A DNA stretch of 64,000 bases from Trebonia sp963737285 (GTDB lineage: Bacteria; Actinomycetota; Actinomycetes; Streptosporangiales; Streptosporangiaceae). Position 1 is the stretch's first letter; every line of letters starts with the position of its first letter. Made by a program: the position numbers and the translations under genes. A model generated the notes under the pieces. The model made no database searches, was not told the origin of the DNA, and worked only from the letters and a program-made list of their open reading frames with translations. The stretch is from positions 1,178,001-1,242,000 of the forward strand of contig CAVTRT010000002.1 in assembly GCA_963737285.1 (NCBI GenBank), in the 5' to 3' direction. Positions 1 through 9,177 of this stretch are shown one piece after another.

Positions 1-1073
1 GCCAGGTTCTCGTTGACGCCCGCCACCCGGCACGCGTCGATGGTCAGCACGTCCGCCGCGCCGGCCTGGAGGATTTGCTTGCAGATCACCCGGTTGGCCA
101 TGTGCTCGCCGACGGCGATCTTGACCGGCGCGATCGCCGTCTTGATCGCGGCGAGGCCGAGGATCTCATCCGGGCTTGTCGGCTCCTCAACCCAGTACGG
201 GTCGTAAGGGGCGAGCGCGGCGATCCACGACTTTGCCTGGGCGACGCCCCAGCGCTGGTTGGCGTCCACCGCGATCCGGATGTCCGGTCCCACCACTTCC
301 CTGGCCAGGGCCAGGCGGCGGACGTCGTCATCGAGGCTGGCGCCGACCTTGAGCTTGATCTGGGTGAAGCCGTCCGCGACCGCTTCTCGCGACAGCGCGG
401 CCAGCTTCTCGTCGGAGTACCCGATCCAGCCCGGCGACGTGGTGTACGCGGGGTGGCCCTTGCTTTCCAGCTCGGCGATGCGCTCGGCCTTGCCGGCCTG
501 CGCGGCGCGCAGGATGGCGAGCGCCTCGTCCGGCGTCAGCGCGTCTTCCAGGTAGCGGAAGTCTACGAGCGCGACAATCTCTTCAGGGGTCATGTCGGCG
601 AGCAGCCGCCAGACCGGCTTGCCCGCGGCCTTGGCGGCGAGGTCCCACGCGGCGTTGACGACCGTTCCGATCGCCATGTGCATGACGCCCTTTTCCGGGC
701 CTAGCCACCGAAGCTGGCTGTCACCGATCATGGCGGCGCTGAACGCGCCGAGGTCGCCGATGATGTCCGCGACGTACTTGCCGACGACGTGCTCGCGCAG
801 CGCGGCGATCGCGGCGACCACGACGTCGTTGCCGCGCCCGATCGTGAAGCACAGGGCCTCGCCCGCGAGGCCTTCGGCGTCGGTGCGGAGCACGGCGTAG
901 GCCGCCGAGTAGTCCGGGTCGGGGTTCATCGCGTCCGACCCGTCGTGCTCGAGCGAGGTCGGGAACCGGACGTCGTAGCAGTCGAGCGCGACGATTCTGC
1001 TGCCTGTCCCGCGGGCGGCGGCATCGGGCGCCGCCGGGATCGTGGCGGGTTCTGCGGGCTGCACCTGCGTCAC
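1..1073 (-). CDS. L-fuconate dehydratase (3' end beyond window)
   Basis: Enolase-superfamily sugar-acid dehydratase expected to convert L-fuconate to 2-keto-3-deoxy-L-fuconate in the cytoplasm. Translating the minus strand gives a protein closely resembling the FucD/ENOSF1 family: RDVRFPTS-like N-terminus (here YDVRFPTSLEHDGSDAMN), LRWLGPEKGV, FRYLEDALT, the KLKV catalytic-lysine segment, DANQRW (metal-ligand Asp) and VEEPTSPDEI. About 357 codons are visible; the last third, including the catalytic His/Asp dyad region, lies off the left edge. The start is a GTG preceded by GAGGAG five bases upstream. The gene is divergent from a secreted GH95-like fucosidase, which supports a fucose pathway. 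Family assignment is strong; substrate is inferred from family and neighbour. Confidence 0.9.
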   Translation of the reverse strand, partial: MTQVQPAEPATIPAAPDAAARGTGSRIVALDCYDVRFPTSLEHDGSDAMNPDPDYSAAYAVLRTDAEGLAGEALCFTIGRGNDVVVAAIAALREHVVGKYVADIIGDLGAFSAAMIGDSQLRWLGPEKGVMHMAIGTVVNAAWDLAAKAAGKPVWRLLADMTPEEIVALVDFRYLEDALTPDEALAILRAAQAGKAERIAELESKGHPAYTTSPGWIGYSDEKLAALSREAVADGFTQIKLKVGASLDDDVRRLALAREVVGPDIRIAVDANQRWGVAQAKSWIAALAPYDPYWVEEPTSPDEILGLAAIKTAIAPVKIAVGEHMANRVICKQILQAGAADVLTIDACRVAGVNENL

Positions 1074-1089
1074 TTGCGCTCCTCGGAGA

Positions 1090-1357
1090 TGTAAACATCG
1101 GATCTATCGATCGAATGTTTACACCCCGGACAGTGTGGGCGCAAGACGTACGCAACAGGAAACATTCCTACCTGTGGGCGTAGTAATCATTCACTCACTT
1201 GCAGGTCAGGTCTTTACAGATCGTCCCGGATAGCCGTATAAACCACATGATCCGATGTTACGGCACCGTGAACGCGTCGGGCCGGCAAGCCAGCCCGTCC
1301 GGCCCGCGCCGGTATGGATTCATCGGATCACTAAACGAAATCAAAACATCGGATCAT
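1090..1357. promoter_or_regulatory. Repeated operator-like motif in the fucose divergent promoter region
   Basis: A perfect inverted repeat, TGTAAACAT then 16 bases then ATGTTTACA, spans 1090-1123 just upstream of the dehydratase. The core CATCGGATC recurs four times between the divergent genes: at about 1097, inverted at 1247-1260, at about 1321 and at 1345-1357, the best copies reading AACATCGGATCAT. Repetition in both orientations around both promoters suggests the binding sites of a pathway-specific repressor or activator. No regulator gene is adjacent in this window, so its identity is unknown. Confidence 0.6.
1213..1242 (+). promoter_or_regulatory. Candidate sigma-70-type promoter for the GH95-like gene
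   Basis: TTTACA (1213-1218) and TATAAA (1237-1242) are separated by 18 bases. One inverted copy of the repeated CATCGGATC motif begins five bases downstream, where a repressor could block transcription start. The 5' leader to the GTG start would be about 165 bases. Confidence 0.45.
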
Positions 1358-1414
1358 CACCTAGGGCAGCTCGCCGTAAGGCTGCCGACACTCGCACTCG
1401 CCGTGGAGGCTTTT

Positions 1415-4400
1415 GTGTCATTGAGTCCGCCGTCCTCGTCCGCGCCAGCGTCATCCCCGCCGACAAGACACCGCCCGCGACGCGTCGTCGCGGGCCTCGC
1501 CGCCCTGCTCGCCGCCACCTCCGGCCTAGTCCTGGCGGGCACCGCGGCGACGGCGCACGCCACTACCGCCACGACCGGGGCCACGACGGCCTGGAAGGAC
1601 GGGTCCTTCAACCTCAGCCCTGACGCCGTCGTCAGCCGCGACGACATCGTGCTCGGCGCGCCGAACATCAACCCCACCCAGTCCATCCCGATGGGCAACG
1701 GCGCGCTCGGCGTCGCCGCCTGGGCGGCGAACGGGTTCACCGCCCAGCTCAACCGGACCGACACGATGCCGGACCGGAAATCACCTGGCCAGGTCAACAT
1801 CCCGGGCCTGTCGGTGATCTCGCACGCGTCGAACTTCACCGGCAAGCTCGACCTGGCCGACGGCGTCCTTGAAGAGTCCGGCGGCGGCATGTCGATGAAG
1901 GCATGGGTCTCCACCGCCAAAGACGAGATGATCATCGACGTCAAGGGCGCGAACCCTGACCTGACCCAGACCGCCTCGATCTACCTGTGGTCCGGCCGCA
2001 ACCCGACCGCCGCGGTCAGCGGCAAGGTCGGCACCCTCGCCGAGACCTGGGTAGACAACTCCGGCGACGGCGCCAGCGGGCAGACCTTCGGGTCGCTGTC
2101 CTCGATCACCGCGGGCGGCCGGGACGTGTCGGCTTCCGTGGTGAACCCCACCAAGGTGCAGGTGAGCTTCAAGCCGAACGCCGACGGTGACTACCGCGTC
2201 GTCGTCGCCGCACCGCACTGGGCAGGCGGCACGGCGACCGACACCGCCTCGGTGACCGCGACCAAGCTCATCGGCAACAACGCCAAGCTCCCGGAAAGCG
2301 AACTGCTGGGCAGCCAGGAGCGCTGGTGGAGCAACTACTGGGCGCACTCAGGCCTGGTGGAGATGAGCTCCTCCGACGGCAGCGCCGCCTACGTCGAGAA
2401 CCTGCGGACCCTCTACCTGTACGACGAGGCCGCGAGCACGAAGGCGGGCAGCCTGCCCGGTAGCCAGGCCGGCGAGGCCGACATGTTCGACTGGAGCGAG
2501 GACCAGCAGGACTGGGCTCCGAACGACTACTGGATCTGGAACCTGCGCGGGGAGATCTCCGCGAACATGAGCTCCGGTAACTACCAGCTCAACACGCCGA
2601 TCTTCGATATGTACATCAGCGACCTGTCGAACATCGAGGCATGGACCAAGGCCCAGATGGGCGGCCTGCCGGGCGCCTGCGTGCCGGAGACCATGAGCTT
2701 CAACGGCAACGGCTACTACAGCGACGGGCCCGTCCAGTCGGACGCCTCATGCGCCCTGGCTGCCTCGCCGCAGTGGAACGCCGAGGACATCAGCAGCGGC
2801 CCTGAGATGTCGCTGTACATGTGGGAGCAGTACGAGGGCACCAACAACCTCGCCTTCCTGAAGAAGGCGTTCCCGTTCATGGAGGCCACCGCCCAGTTCC
2901 TGCTCGCCTACCAGAACGTCGGCACCGACGGCCTGCTGCACGCGGTCGCCAACGCCCACGAGACCCAGTGGGCAGTCCAGGACCCGACCACGGACATCGC
3001 CGCTGACCAGGCGCTGTTCCCGATCATCGGGGAGGCCGCGAAGCTGGTCGGCGACAAGTCGTCAAGCGACCCGCTGCTGGCCCAGTTCACCAAGGCGATC
3101 ACGCAGATCCCGCCGTACCCGCGCACGGACGACGCGACCAAGACGCAGCTGCTCAACCCCGACTACACGCAGGCGGAGACGCAGGCGGCGGACGCGACCG
3201 GCACCGACATGATCGCGATCTCCTACCAGCCCGCCGCGACCCGGCACAACGGCGAGAACATCGAGCTCGAGCCGCTGTGGCCCTGGGACGACGTGACCGA
3301 CCAGGACACGGACCTGTTCGCCCTGGAGCAGCGCAGCTACACTAACCGGCCGAACGTCGGCGGCAACGACTGGTCCTACGACGCCATCGACGCCGCCCGG
3401 CTCGAGCAGCCGTCCCAGGTGCAAAGCGACCTGGTCTCGCTGATCGAGAGCCACCAGGTCTACGACAACGGCCTGGCCGACATCGGCAGCACCGTGGGCT
3501 ACCAGCCCTACCAGGAGCAGTCGGCGAACGTCGCGGCCGCGGTCGATGAGGCCCTGGCTCAGGACTACGACGGCATCATCCGGTTCGCGCCGGCCTGGCC
3601 GTCAAGCTGGAACGCCAGCGGCACCGTCTACATCCAGCACAACGACAAGGTCGACGTCCAGGTCGAGAACGGCCAGCTCGTCACCGCCGCCATCCAGGCC
3701 GCCACCAGCGGCAAGCTCACCGTGAAGAGCCCGTGGCCAGGCCAGCTGGTCCAGGTCGTCTCCGGCACCGGCAGGCACCACGTCATCGCCACCACCACGA
3801 CCAGCGACACCTTCACCTTCCAGGCCCACGCCGGCCAGTCCTACCTGGTCCAGCAGGCATCCGCCCCGACCGCCAAGCTGCCGTTCGCGCCCGTCACCGG
3901 CACCCCGGCAACGACCGACAAGCACCTTGGCAAGGTCCAGATCGGCCTCGACCCGGCCGGCCCGGCCAGCACCGCCGTAGTCGGCACCGTGCTGGGCACC
4001 ACCAACACCAGCGACGGCCTCACCCAGGCTGACTACGCCGGCACCGGCGAGTCCGCCCAGACCACCGCATCGGACGTGGACGGCCTCAGCGCCCGCACCA
4101 CCACCGGCACAGCCGCTGAAAACGACATGTACTTCAGCATCAGCCCCTCCATCGCCGCCACGTCCAGCTACGACGCGACCGTCAAGGTCTCGTACTACGA
4201 CTCGGGCACCGGCACGGTCGCGCTGCAGTACGACAACGGGATCAACGACCCCTACCACACCGCCGGCACCATCACCCTGACTGGCACCGACACCTGGAAG
4301 ACCGCCACGTTCACGATCTCCGGCGCCTACTTCGGCGGCCTGGAGAACGCGGGCGCGGACTTCCGGCTCGACGCCACCCAGCCCATCACCATCCACAGCG

Positions 4401-5458
4401 TCGGCGTCTCGGTCACCGGCCCCGCGGTCCCCGCGACCACGGAGTTCCCGCCCGCCCCGGCGATCACCACGCCTAAGGGCGGCCAGACGATCAAGCTCGA
4501 CGGCTCGATCTCCGGCACCTCAGAACCGGGTGCCTCGGTCACCGTCAACGAGGGCTCCACGGCACTGTGCACCGGCATCGCGTCCGACAGCGGCGCCTGG
4601 TCCTGCGCCCCGGCCAACGGCCTCACCGCCGGCAAGCAGACCGTCACCGCGACCGCGACCGACCCCACCGGGTACGCAAGCGGCGCATCAGCGGCCGTCA
4701 GCTTCGACGCCTCCAACCTGCCACCAGGCACAGCCGTCGTAGCCTCCATCCTGGGGCCGACGAACTACGCCTACGGCATGAGCGAGAACACCGCGGCCTA
4801 CGACGGGCCGACGACCGGCTCCGACATCGACGGGCTGTCCGCCCTGGCCAGCACCGACAGCAACATCTACTTCAGCATCAACGACTCGATCGCATACGAG
4901 GGCGACTACTCGGCGACGTTCAAGATCGAGTACTACGACTCGGGAACGGGCTCGTTCCAGGTCCAGTACGACAACGGCACCTCCAACCCCTACGCGGGGT
5001 CGTCCAACATCTCGCTAACCAACACCGACACGTGGAAGACCGCGACGGTCACCGCGACCGACGCGTACTTCGGCGACGAGCAGAACGGCGGCGCCGACTT
5101 CCGGCTCCGTAACGGCAGCGGGCAGGTTACCGTGCACAGCGTCGTGGTGACGATCAGCGGCGACGGCGTCGCCAACGTCACGGACTTCCCGCCGGCGGTG
5201 GCGATCACCTCGCCGTCCGCGGCGGCCACCGTGACCACGACGCCGACCGTATCGGGCACCAGCGAGCCCGACGCGACCGTCACCGTCACCACCGGCAGCA
5301 CCACGATCTGCACCACCACCGCATCCGACAGCGGCGCCTGGTCATGCACGCCAGCAACCGCGCTCACCGACGGCTCCACCACCTTGGTGGCAACGGCAAC
5401 CGACGCCGTCGCCAGCCCGGTCACCTCACCATCAGTGCAGGTAACCGTCCAGGGATAA
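1415..5458 (+). CDS. Secreted GH95-like alpha-L-fucosidase with duplicated C-terminal modules
   Basis: Predicted exported glycosidase of about 1347 residues. The GTG start is chosen because GGAGG lies five bases upstream and because it directly precedes a classical signal peptide (twin Arg near residues 22-23, hydrophobic stretch, AHA cleavage near residue 49). Residues about 60-790 resemble the GH95 (alpha/alpha)6 fucosidase family: PMGNGALGVAAW near the start of the domain, then RWWSNYW and a long barrel region. The C-terminal part holds two copies of a roughly 150-residue module (about 857-1005 and 1110-1255; YYDSGTG, QYDNG, DTWKTAT and ADFRL shared), each followed by an Ig-like repeat with SDSGAWSC. 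These look like carbohydrate- or surface-binding modules. Divergence from L-fuconate dehydratase supports fucoside use. Exact specificity is inferred. Confidence 0.7.
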   Translation: MSLSPPSSSAPASSPPTRHRPRRVVAGLAALLAATSGLVLAGTAATAHATTATTGATTAWKDGSFNLSPDAVVSRDDIVLGAPNINPTQSIPMGNGALGVAAWAANGFTAQLNRTDTMPDRKSPGQVNIPGLSVISHASNFTGKLDLADGVLEESGGGMSMKAWVSTAKDEMIIDVKGANPDLTQTASIYLWSGRNPTAAVSGKVGTLAETWVDNSGDGASGQTFGSLSSITAGGRDVSASVVNPTKVQVSFKPNADGDYRVVVAAPHWAGGTATDTASVTATKLIGNNAKLPESELLGSQERWWSNYWAHSGLVEMSSSDGSAAYVENLRTLYLYDEAASTKAGSLPGSQAGEADMFDWSEDQQDWAPNDYWIWNLRGEISANMSSGNYQLNTPIFDMYISDLSNIEAWTKAQMGGLPGACVPETMSFNGNGYYSDGPVQSDASCALAASPQWNAEDISSGPEMSLYMWEQYEGTNNLAFLKKAFPFMEATAQFLLAYQNVGTDGLLHAVANAHETQWAVQDPTTDIAADQALFPIIGEAAKLVGDKSSSDPLLAQFTKAITQIPPYPRTDDATKTQLLNPDYTQAETQAADATGTDMIAISYQPAATRHNGENIELEPLWPWDDVTDQDTDLFALEQRSYTNRPNVGGNDWSYDAIDAARLEQPSQVQSDLVSLIESHQVYDNGLADIGSTVGYQPYQEQSANVAAAVDEALAQDYDGIIRFAPAWPSSWNASGTVYIQHNDKVDVQVENGQLVTAAIQAATSGKLTVKSPWPGQLVQVVSGTGRHHVIATTTTSDTFTFQAHAGQSYLVQQASAPTAKLPFAPVTGTPATTDKHLGKVQIGLDPAGPASTAVVGTVLGTTNTSDGLTQADYAGTGESAQTTASDVDGLSARTTTGTAAENDMYFSISPSIAATSSYDATVKVSYYDSGTGTVALQYDNGINDPYHTAGTITLTGTDTWKTATFTISGAYFGGLENAGADFRLDATQPITIHSVGVSVTGPAVPATTEFPPAPAITTPKGGQTIKLDGSISGTSEPGASVTVNEGSTALCTGIASDSGAWSCAPANGLTAGKQTVTATATDPTGYASGASAAVSFDASNLPPGTAVVASILGPTNYAYGMSENTAAYDGPTTGSDIDGLSALASTDSNIYFSINDSIAYEGDYSATFKIEYYDSGTGSFQVQYDNGTSNPYAGSSNISLTNTDTWKTATVTATDAYFGDEQNGGADFRLRNGSGQVTVHSVVVTISGDGVANVTDFPPAVAITSPSAAATVTTTPTVSGTSEPDATVTVTTGSTTICTTTASDSGAWSCTPATALTDGSTTLVATATDAVASPVTSPSVQVTVQG

Positions 5459-5482
5459 GGGCCCTCAGCTAGAGACACCACG

Positions 5483-5525
5483 CGGTCCGTTCGGGATATC
5501 AAGGCCATTGATCCCGAACGGGCCG
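5483..5525 (+). terminator. Hairpin terminator after the GH95-like gene
   Basis: A 15-bp stem with one mismatch (arms 5483-5497 and 5511-5525, containing CCGTTCGGGAT and ATCCCGAACGG) begins 24 bases after the stop codon, with a 13-base loop. A short T-run (gttttc) follows. Confidence 0.7.
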
Positions 5526-5941
5526 CTGGTGTTTTCTGGCCGTGGCGAACCACGGTGATCAGCTGCTGCCGCTGATGCCATGTACGGCAGACAAGGCTGG
5601 GGCCCCCGAACGGGGGTCTTGAACTAACGCTCGGTACGCGATTGGATCGGGCGATGGGGCGGAGCCGGTGTACGTTGCGGTGGTGCTCGCTACGGTCTAG
5701 TCCGTGGCGAGGTGGGCGCGAGCGCGCCCTCGGGTGTCGTGCTCAGCAGTGGCGGCGAGGAACCTGCCGCAGGCGCTGAGCGTGCGGCGCCAGCCTTCGG
5801 CGAGCATGGCCTAGCCGACAATGAGATCGACGTCCTTTGGCCTGACGCCCCGGCCATGGCCATGATCGCGTGTAGTTGCCGTTACCACCACCCGGTCTCC
5901 GCCTCGGGCGCGGGTCGCTTCGGTGGCCTGACGCCCTCAGG
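5526..5941. other. Intergenic stretch with no convincing gene
   Basis: About 415 bases between the terminator and the 3' end of the HD-domain gene. Open frames exist on both strands, but none has a good ribosome site or recognisable protein composition. I see no repeats, insertion-sequence ends or tRNA here. Confidence 0.5.
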
Positions 5942-6565
5942 TCAGAATGCCGGGTTGACGCCCTGATATCCCGGGTCAGCCTGATACGCGCGCAGGAGGT
6001 CATGGGGCCACGATGACGCCGGCGCCTTGGACGGCTCAGCGACCGCCTGCGAGACGACGGTGTCACCGAGGACCTTCTCGATGGCCTGGCGCGGGTACCG
6101 CTGCTCCAGTTCGCGGACTTCGGCCGCCGTGGCGAACGTCGGCCCGCCGAAGTCCGCGACCACGCCGAAGCGAAGCAGGCGCTCCAGCGTGCCCATTCGC
6201 TCAGCGATGCCCGGTGAGGTGTGCAGCGCGATTGCCTGCCACACCCTTCGCTGCGCGGCGGCGGAGTGCCCTTCGTTGCTCAGGAACTCCGCCGCGGCGT
6301 CTGCGCCTTCCACCTCGAAGCGCTGCGGGCCATCGAAGCCGGGCGCCGTCCCTATGTCGTGCAGGATGGCGGCGACATGCAACTCATCCGGATCGAAGTC
6401 CGTGCAGCCGAGGTGCGTACTTGCTGTCAGCGCGTGAAAATGCGTGCGGACGCTGTGATTGAAGATTGCCGCGTGCTCGTGCGAGCGGGCAAAATCAAGG
6501 GCACGAGCGCGGATCCCGCCGCTTCCCACAGGCTGACCTTGCTGCCTGGCCTGGTTACGAGTCAC
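5942..6565 (-). CDS. HD-domain hydrolase, cyanamide hydratase-like
   Basis: A 207-residue cytoplasmic protein of the HD metal-dependent hydrolase superfamily. Visible motifs are FNHSVRTHFHA (first metal His), AAILHDIGTA (HD pair), RFEVEGADAA and a later conserved His in IALHTSPGIA. This arrangement matches the cyanamide hydratase-like branch, whose founding members add water to cyanamide to give urea. The GTG start overlaps the upstream aminotransferase stop by 11 bases (GTGACTCG within the aminotransferase C-terminus), so the two are translationally coupled. The last 30 residues (proline/alanine-rich) are less conserved in appearance. Real substrate is unknown; membership of the nitric oxide synthase cluster is inferred from strand and spacing. 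Confidence 0.7.
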   Translation of the reverse strand: MTRNQARQQGQPVGSGGIRARALDFARSHEHAAIFNHSVRTHFHALTASTHLGCTDFDPDELHVAAILHDIGTAPGFDGPQRFEVEGADAAAEFLSNEGHSAAAQRRVWQAIALHTSPGIAERMGTLERLLRFGVVADFGGPTFATAAEVRELEQRYPRQAIEKVLGDTVVSQAVAEPSKAPASSWPHDLLRAYQADPGYQGVNPAF

Positions 6566-7796
6566 CGTCTGATGCCTCGGCGAACAGCCGCTGAATCCGG
6601 CTTATCCCTTCGGCTAGTTCCTCGTCGCTCAGGGCATAAGAGAGCCGCAAGTAGCCGGGGGTACCGAAGGCCTCACCGGGAATCACCGCCACCTCGGCCT
6701 CGGCGAGCATCAGGTCCGCCAGCTCCAGCGTGTTGCTGGGGCGCCTGCCGCGGATCTCGCGGCCGAGGATGCCCTTCACCGACGGGTACGCGTAAAACGC
6801 GCCCTCGGGCATCGGGCACACCACGCCATTGGCCTCGTTCAGCATCGACACGATGGTGCGGCGGCGGCGGTCGAAGGCGGTGCGCATCATGGCCACCGCG
6901 GACAAGTCGCCCTCCACGGCCGCGAGCGCGGCCGCCTGGGCCACGTTGCACACATTCGACGTCGCGTGCGACTGGAGGTTAATAGCCGCCTTAATGACGT
7001 CTTCCGGCCCGGCCAGCCAGCCGACGCGCCAGCCCGTCATAGCGTACGTCTTGGCGACGCCGTTGACGACCAGGCACCGGTCGGCGAGTTCTGGCACTAG
7101 CACCGGCATCGAGTGGAATTCCGCACCATCGAAGACGAGGTGCTCGTAGATCTCGTCCGTAAGGACCCACAGGCCGCTCTCAGCGGCCCACTTCCCGATT
7201 TCCTCGATCTGCTCTTTCGGGTACACTGCGCCCGTGGGGTTGGACGGCGACACGAAAAGCAGTGCCTTGGTCCGCTCCGTCTTGGCCGCCGCCAATTGCT
7301 CGACGGTTACCCGGTAGCCGGACGTCTCATCGGCGACCACGAAAACTGGAACTCCCCCGGCAAGCCGGATGGATTCCGGGTAGGTGGTCCAGTATGGGGC
7401 CGGCACGATCACTTCGTCGCCCGGCGAGAGGATAGTGGCGAAGGCCTCGTAAATGGCCTGCTTCCCGCCATTGGTCACGAGTATCTGCGTGGCGGACACG
7501 TCGTAGCCAGAGTCCCGCTTGGTCTTGGCCGCGATAGCGGCCCGCAATTCGGGAAGGCCCCCGTTGGGGGTGTAGTGGTGGTACTTGGGGTTGCTGCAGG
7601 CCGCGGCCGCGGCCTGGGTGATGTATTCAGGAGTGGCGAAATCCGGTTCGCCGGCACCGTAGACGATTACCGGGCGGCCCTCCGCCTTCAGGCCCTTGGC
7701 CTTCGCGTCGAGGGATAGCGTAAGGGACTCCGTGATCGCGCCGATCCTGGGTGCGATCCGCGGGCTACCTGCGTGGGCTGGTGATGACGTAGCCAT
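6555..7796 (-). CDS. Pyridoxal-phosphate aminotransferase, aspartate type (class I)
   Basis: A 413-residue fold-type I aminotransferase. Seen: GAGEPDFATPEYI near the N-terminus, YTPNGGLPELR, NGGKQAIYE, FVSPSNPTGAVY, DEIYEHLVFDG and the PLP-lysine segment NGVAKTYAMTGWRVGW with Lys near residue 249, then YLRLSYALSDEEL at the C-terminus. Length and motifs are typical of AspB/AspC, acting on aspartate or another amino acid with 2-oxoglutarate. It lies 108 bases downstream of the nitric oxide synthase gene on the same strand and overlaps the HD-protein gene. It could be the cell's general aspartate aminotransferase or a cluster-specific enzyme; the sequence does not decide. Confidence 0.88.
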   Translation of the reverse strand: MATSSPAHAGSPRIAPRIGAITESLTLSLDAKAKGLKAEGRPVIVYGAGEPDFATPEYITQAAAAACSNPKYHHYTPNGGLPELRAAIAAKTKRDSGYDVSATQILVTNGGKQAIYEAFATILSPGDEVIVPAPYWTTYPESIRLAGGVPVFVVADETSGYRVTVEQLAAAKTERTKALLFVSPSNPTGAVYPKEQIEEIGKWAAESGLWVLTDEIYEHLVFDGAEFHSMPVLVPELADRCLVVNGVAKTYAMTGWRVGWLAGPEDVIKAAINLQSHATSNVCNVAQAAALAAVEGDLSAVAMMRTAFDRRRRTIVSMLNEANGVVCPMPEGAFYAYPSVKGILGREIRGRRPSNTLELADLMLAEAEVAVIPGEAFGTPGYLRLSYALSDEELAEGISRIQRLFAEASDGDS

Positions 7797-7904
7797 GGGC
7801 TGTTAGGGGACGCGACGCCACGTGCTGGGCCGCTTCCCGCTCTCCTTTCAGCGTGGCCGCGCGACTCTTCGTGCGCGACACGATACGGAATGTACTCCTG
7901 ATGC

Positions 7905-9098
7905 TCACTTTACCGCTTGCTCTCCGGGATGATACGGGCAGCCGGGATTCCCGCTGCCGGGCAACGCCGGAAGTATTCCTGGCTGCTGTATGAAGTTCGG
8001 CCGGAGATCAAACTCCGGCGGGTCGTAAGAGCGGTGAAAGGTTGCTGTCGTGCTCGCCGACATGGGTGGATTGACCCACGACCAGTCGGCTGGAACCGGG
8101 CGTCCGCAACGGTGCTCGCGCTCCACGTGCGAGACGAATTGCGCGGATGCCGTGTGGTGATCGACGATGTAGACGCCGGATAGCTTGTAGCTGTGGATGA
8201 CTGCGATATTGAGCTCCAACAGGGCACGGTCCTTCCACAGCGACTCATTACGCCTGGTGTCTAGTCCCAAGCGCTCGGCGATCACCGGCAGTTGATTATA
8301 GCGGTCCATGTCGCTGAGATTGCGCGCCCCGATCTCGCTGCTGACGTACCAGCCACTGAACGGCGCACATGTGTACTGGATCCCACCAATTTCCAAACAC
8401 ATGTTTGATATTGCCGGATTGGCGTGCCAGCGCAGCCCCAAGTCCTTGAACCACGGGTAGCTGGGATGGCTGATGGGTACCTCGGTCACCGCGTCGGCCG
8501 GCACGTCGAACGGGACCGGATCGCCGCCACCCACCGCGATGAGTACCGGGAGGATGTCGAAGGGGCCGCCCTGGCCCGTCCATCCGGCTTTCTCGGCATG
8601 GCTCGTCAGCGGCACGTGCAGTGGGTCGCCCACGACGTGAGCGCCAAGATCGTACCCGGCGTACCTGATAAGCTGCGGGTTAGCTATCCGGATATCCGGA
8701 AGCCCCGGCATGCGCTGCCGGAATACCGTGATCACGGGCCGCAGCTTCCCGCCATTAGTCGAGATCCGCAGATGCTCGAAGCACCGCTGAGCCACTTCTT
8801 CGGCGGTGCTGGCATCCCTGGCATCGTTGAGTATGAGGCCACGCCAGCTATAGCGCCCGGAGCAGCGGGCATGATTGCGCCAGGCGAGCTTCGCCCCGAG
8901 GAGCAATTCCTCCTGGGTGTGCTGATATGTGCCGGTGAGCTCTATCTCGGTGCGCACCTGCGGCCAGCGTGAGTCGCCGATGACCGCACGGACTTCGGGA
9001 GATATATAAAAATCCGACGCCAGGGTTAGTAGCTCATCCGGTGTCGGCGCGGCCAGATCACATGCAGGCGACGGCGACTCGGCCTCTTGGCTGATCAT
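7905..9098 (-). CDS. nos: Bacterial nitric oxide synthase, oxygenase domain
   Basis: Haem-thiolate enzyme that oxidises L-arginine via N-hydroxyarginine to citrulline and NO. The 397-residue product has the oxygenase domain only, as in other bacterial NOS. Key segments: WRNHARCSGR with haem-ligand Cys79, PFSGWYVSSEIGARN with substrate-binding Glu255, DRYNQLP, LWKDRALLELN, VDHHTASAQF and DWSWVNPPMSAST with the pterin-site aromatics. The ATG is chosen because GAGGAA lies about 10 bases upstream; an earlier in-frame start would add an arginine-rich stretch of no NOS character. The cysteine motif has His-Ala where Bacillus has Ser-Asn. The C-terminus adds a short tail with CPYH. No reductase domain is present, so electrons must come from elsewhere; a ferredoxin is encoded three genes upstream. 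Confidence 0.95.
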   Translation of the reverse strand: MISQEAESPSPACDLAAPTPDELLTLASDFYISPEVRAVIGDSRWPQVRTEIELTGTYQHTQEELLLGAKLAWRNHARCSGRYSWRGLILNDARDASTAEEVAQRCFEHLRISTNGGKLRPVITVFRQRMPGLPDIRIANPQLIRYAGYDLGAHVVGDPLHVPLTSHAEKAGWTGQGGPFDILPVLIAVGGGDPVPFDVPADAVTEVPISHPSYPWFKDLGLRWHANPAISNMCLEIGGIQYTCAPFSGWYVSSEIGARNLSDMDRYNQLPVIAERLGLDTRRNESLWKDRALLELNIAVIHSYKLSGVYIVDHHTASAQFVSHVEREHRCGRPVPADWSWVNPPMSASTTATFHRSYDPPEFDLRPNFIQQPGILPALPGSGNPGCPYHPGEQAVK

Positions 9099-9177
9099 TA
9101 TGTGGTTATTCCTCGCTAAATTCGCGCGGCAGCGTGGGGGCAGATGGCAGGATTTCGCGGCTGGCCCTGCCCGGTCT

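Noticed and set aside
74..1155. Plus-strand and alternative minus-strand open frames over the first kilobase
   Set aside because: They are arginine-rich shadows of the L-fuconate dehydratase, which is open but runs off the left edge.
5712..5966. Possible small plus-strand gene
   Set aside because: No ribosome site and no coherent protein composition, and its end overlaps the HD-domain gene on the other strand.
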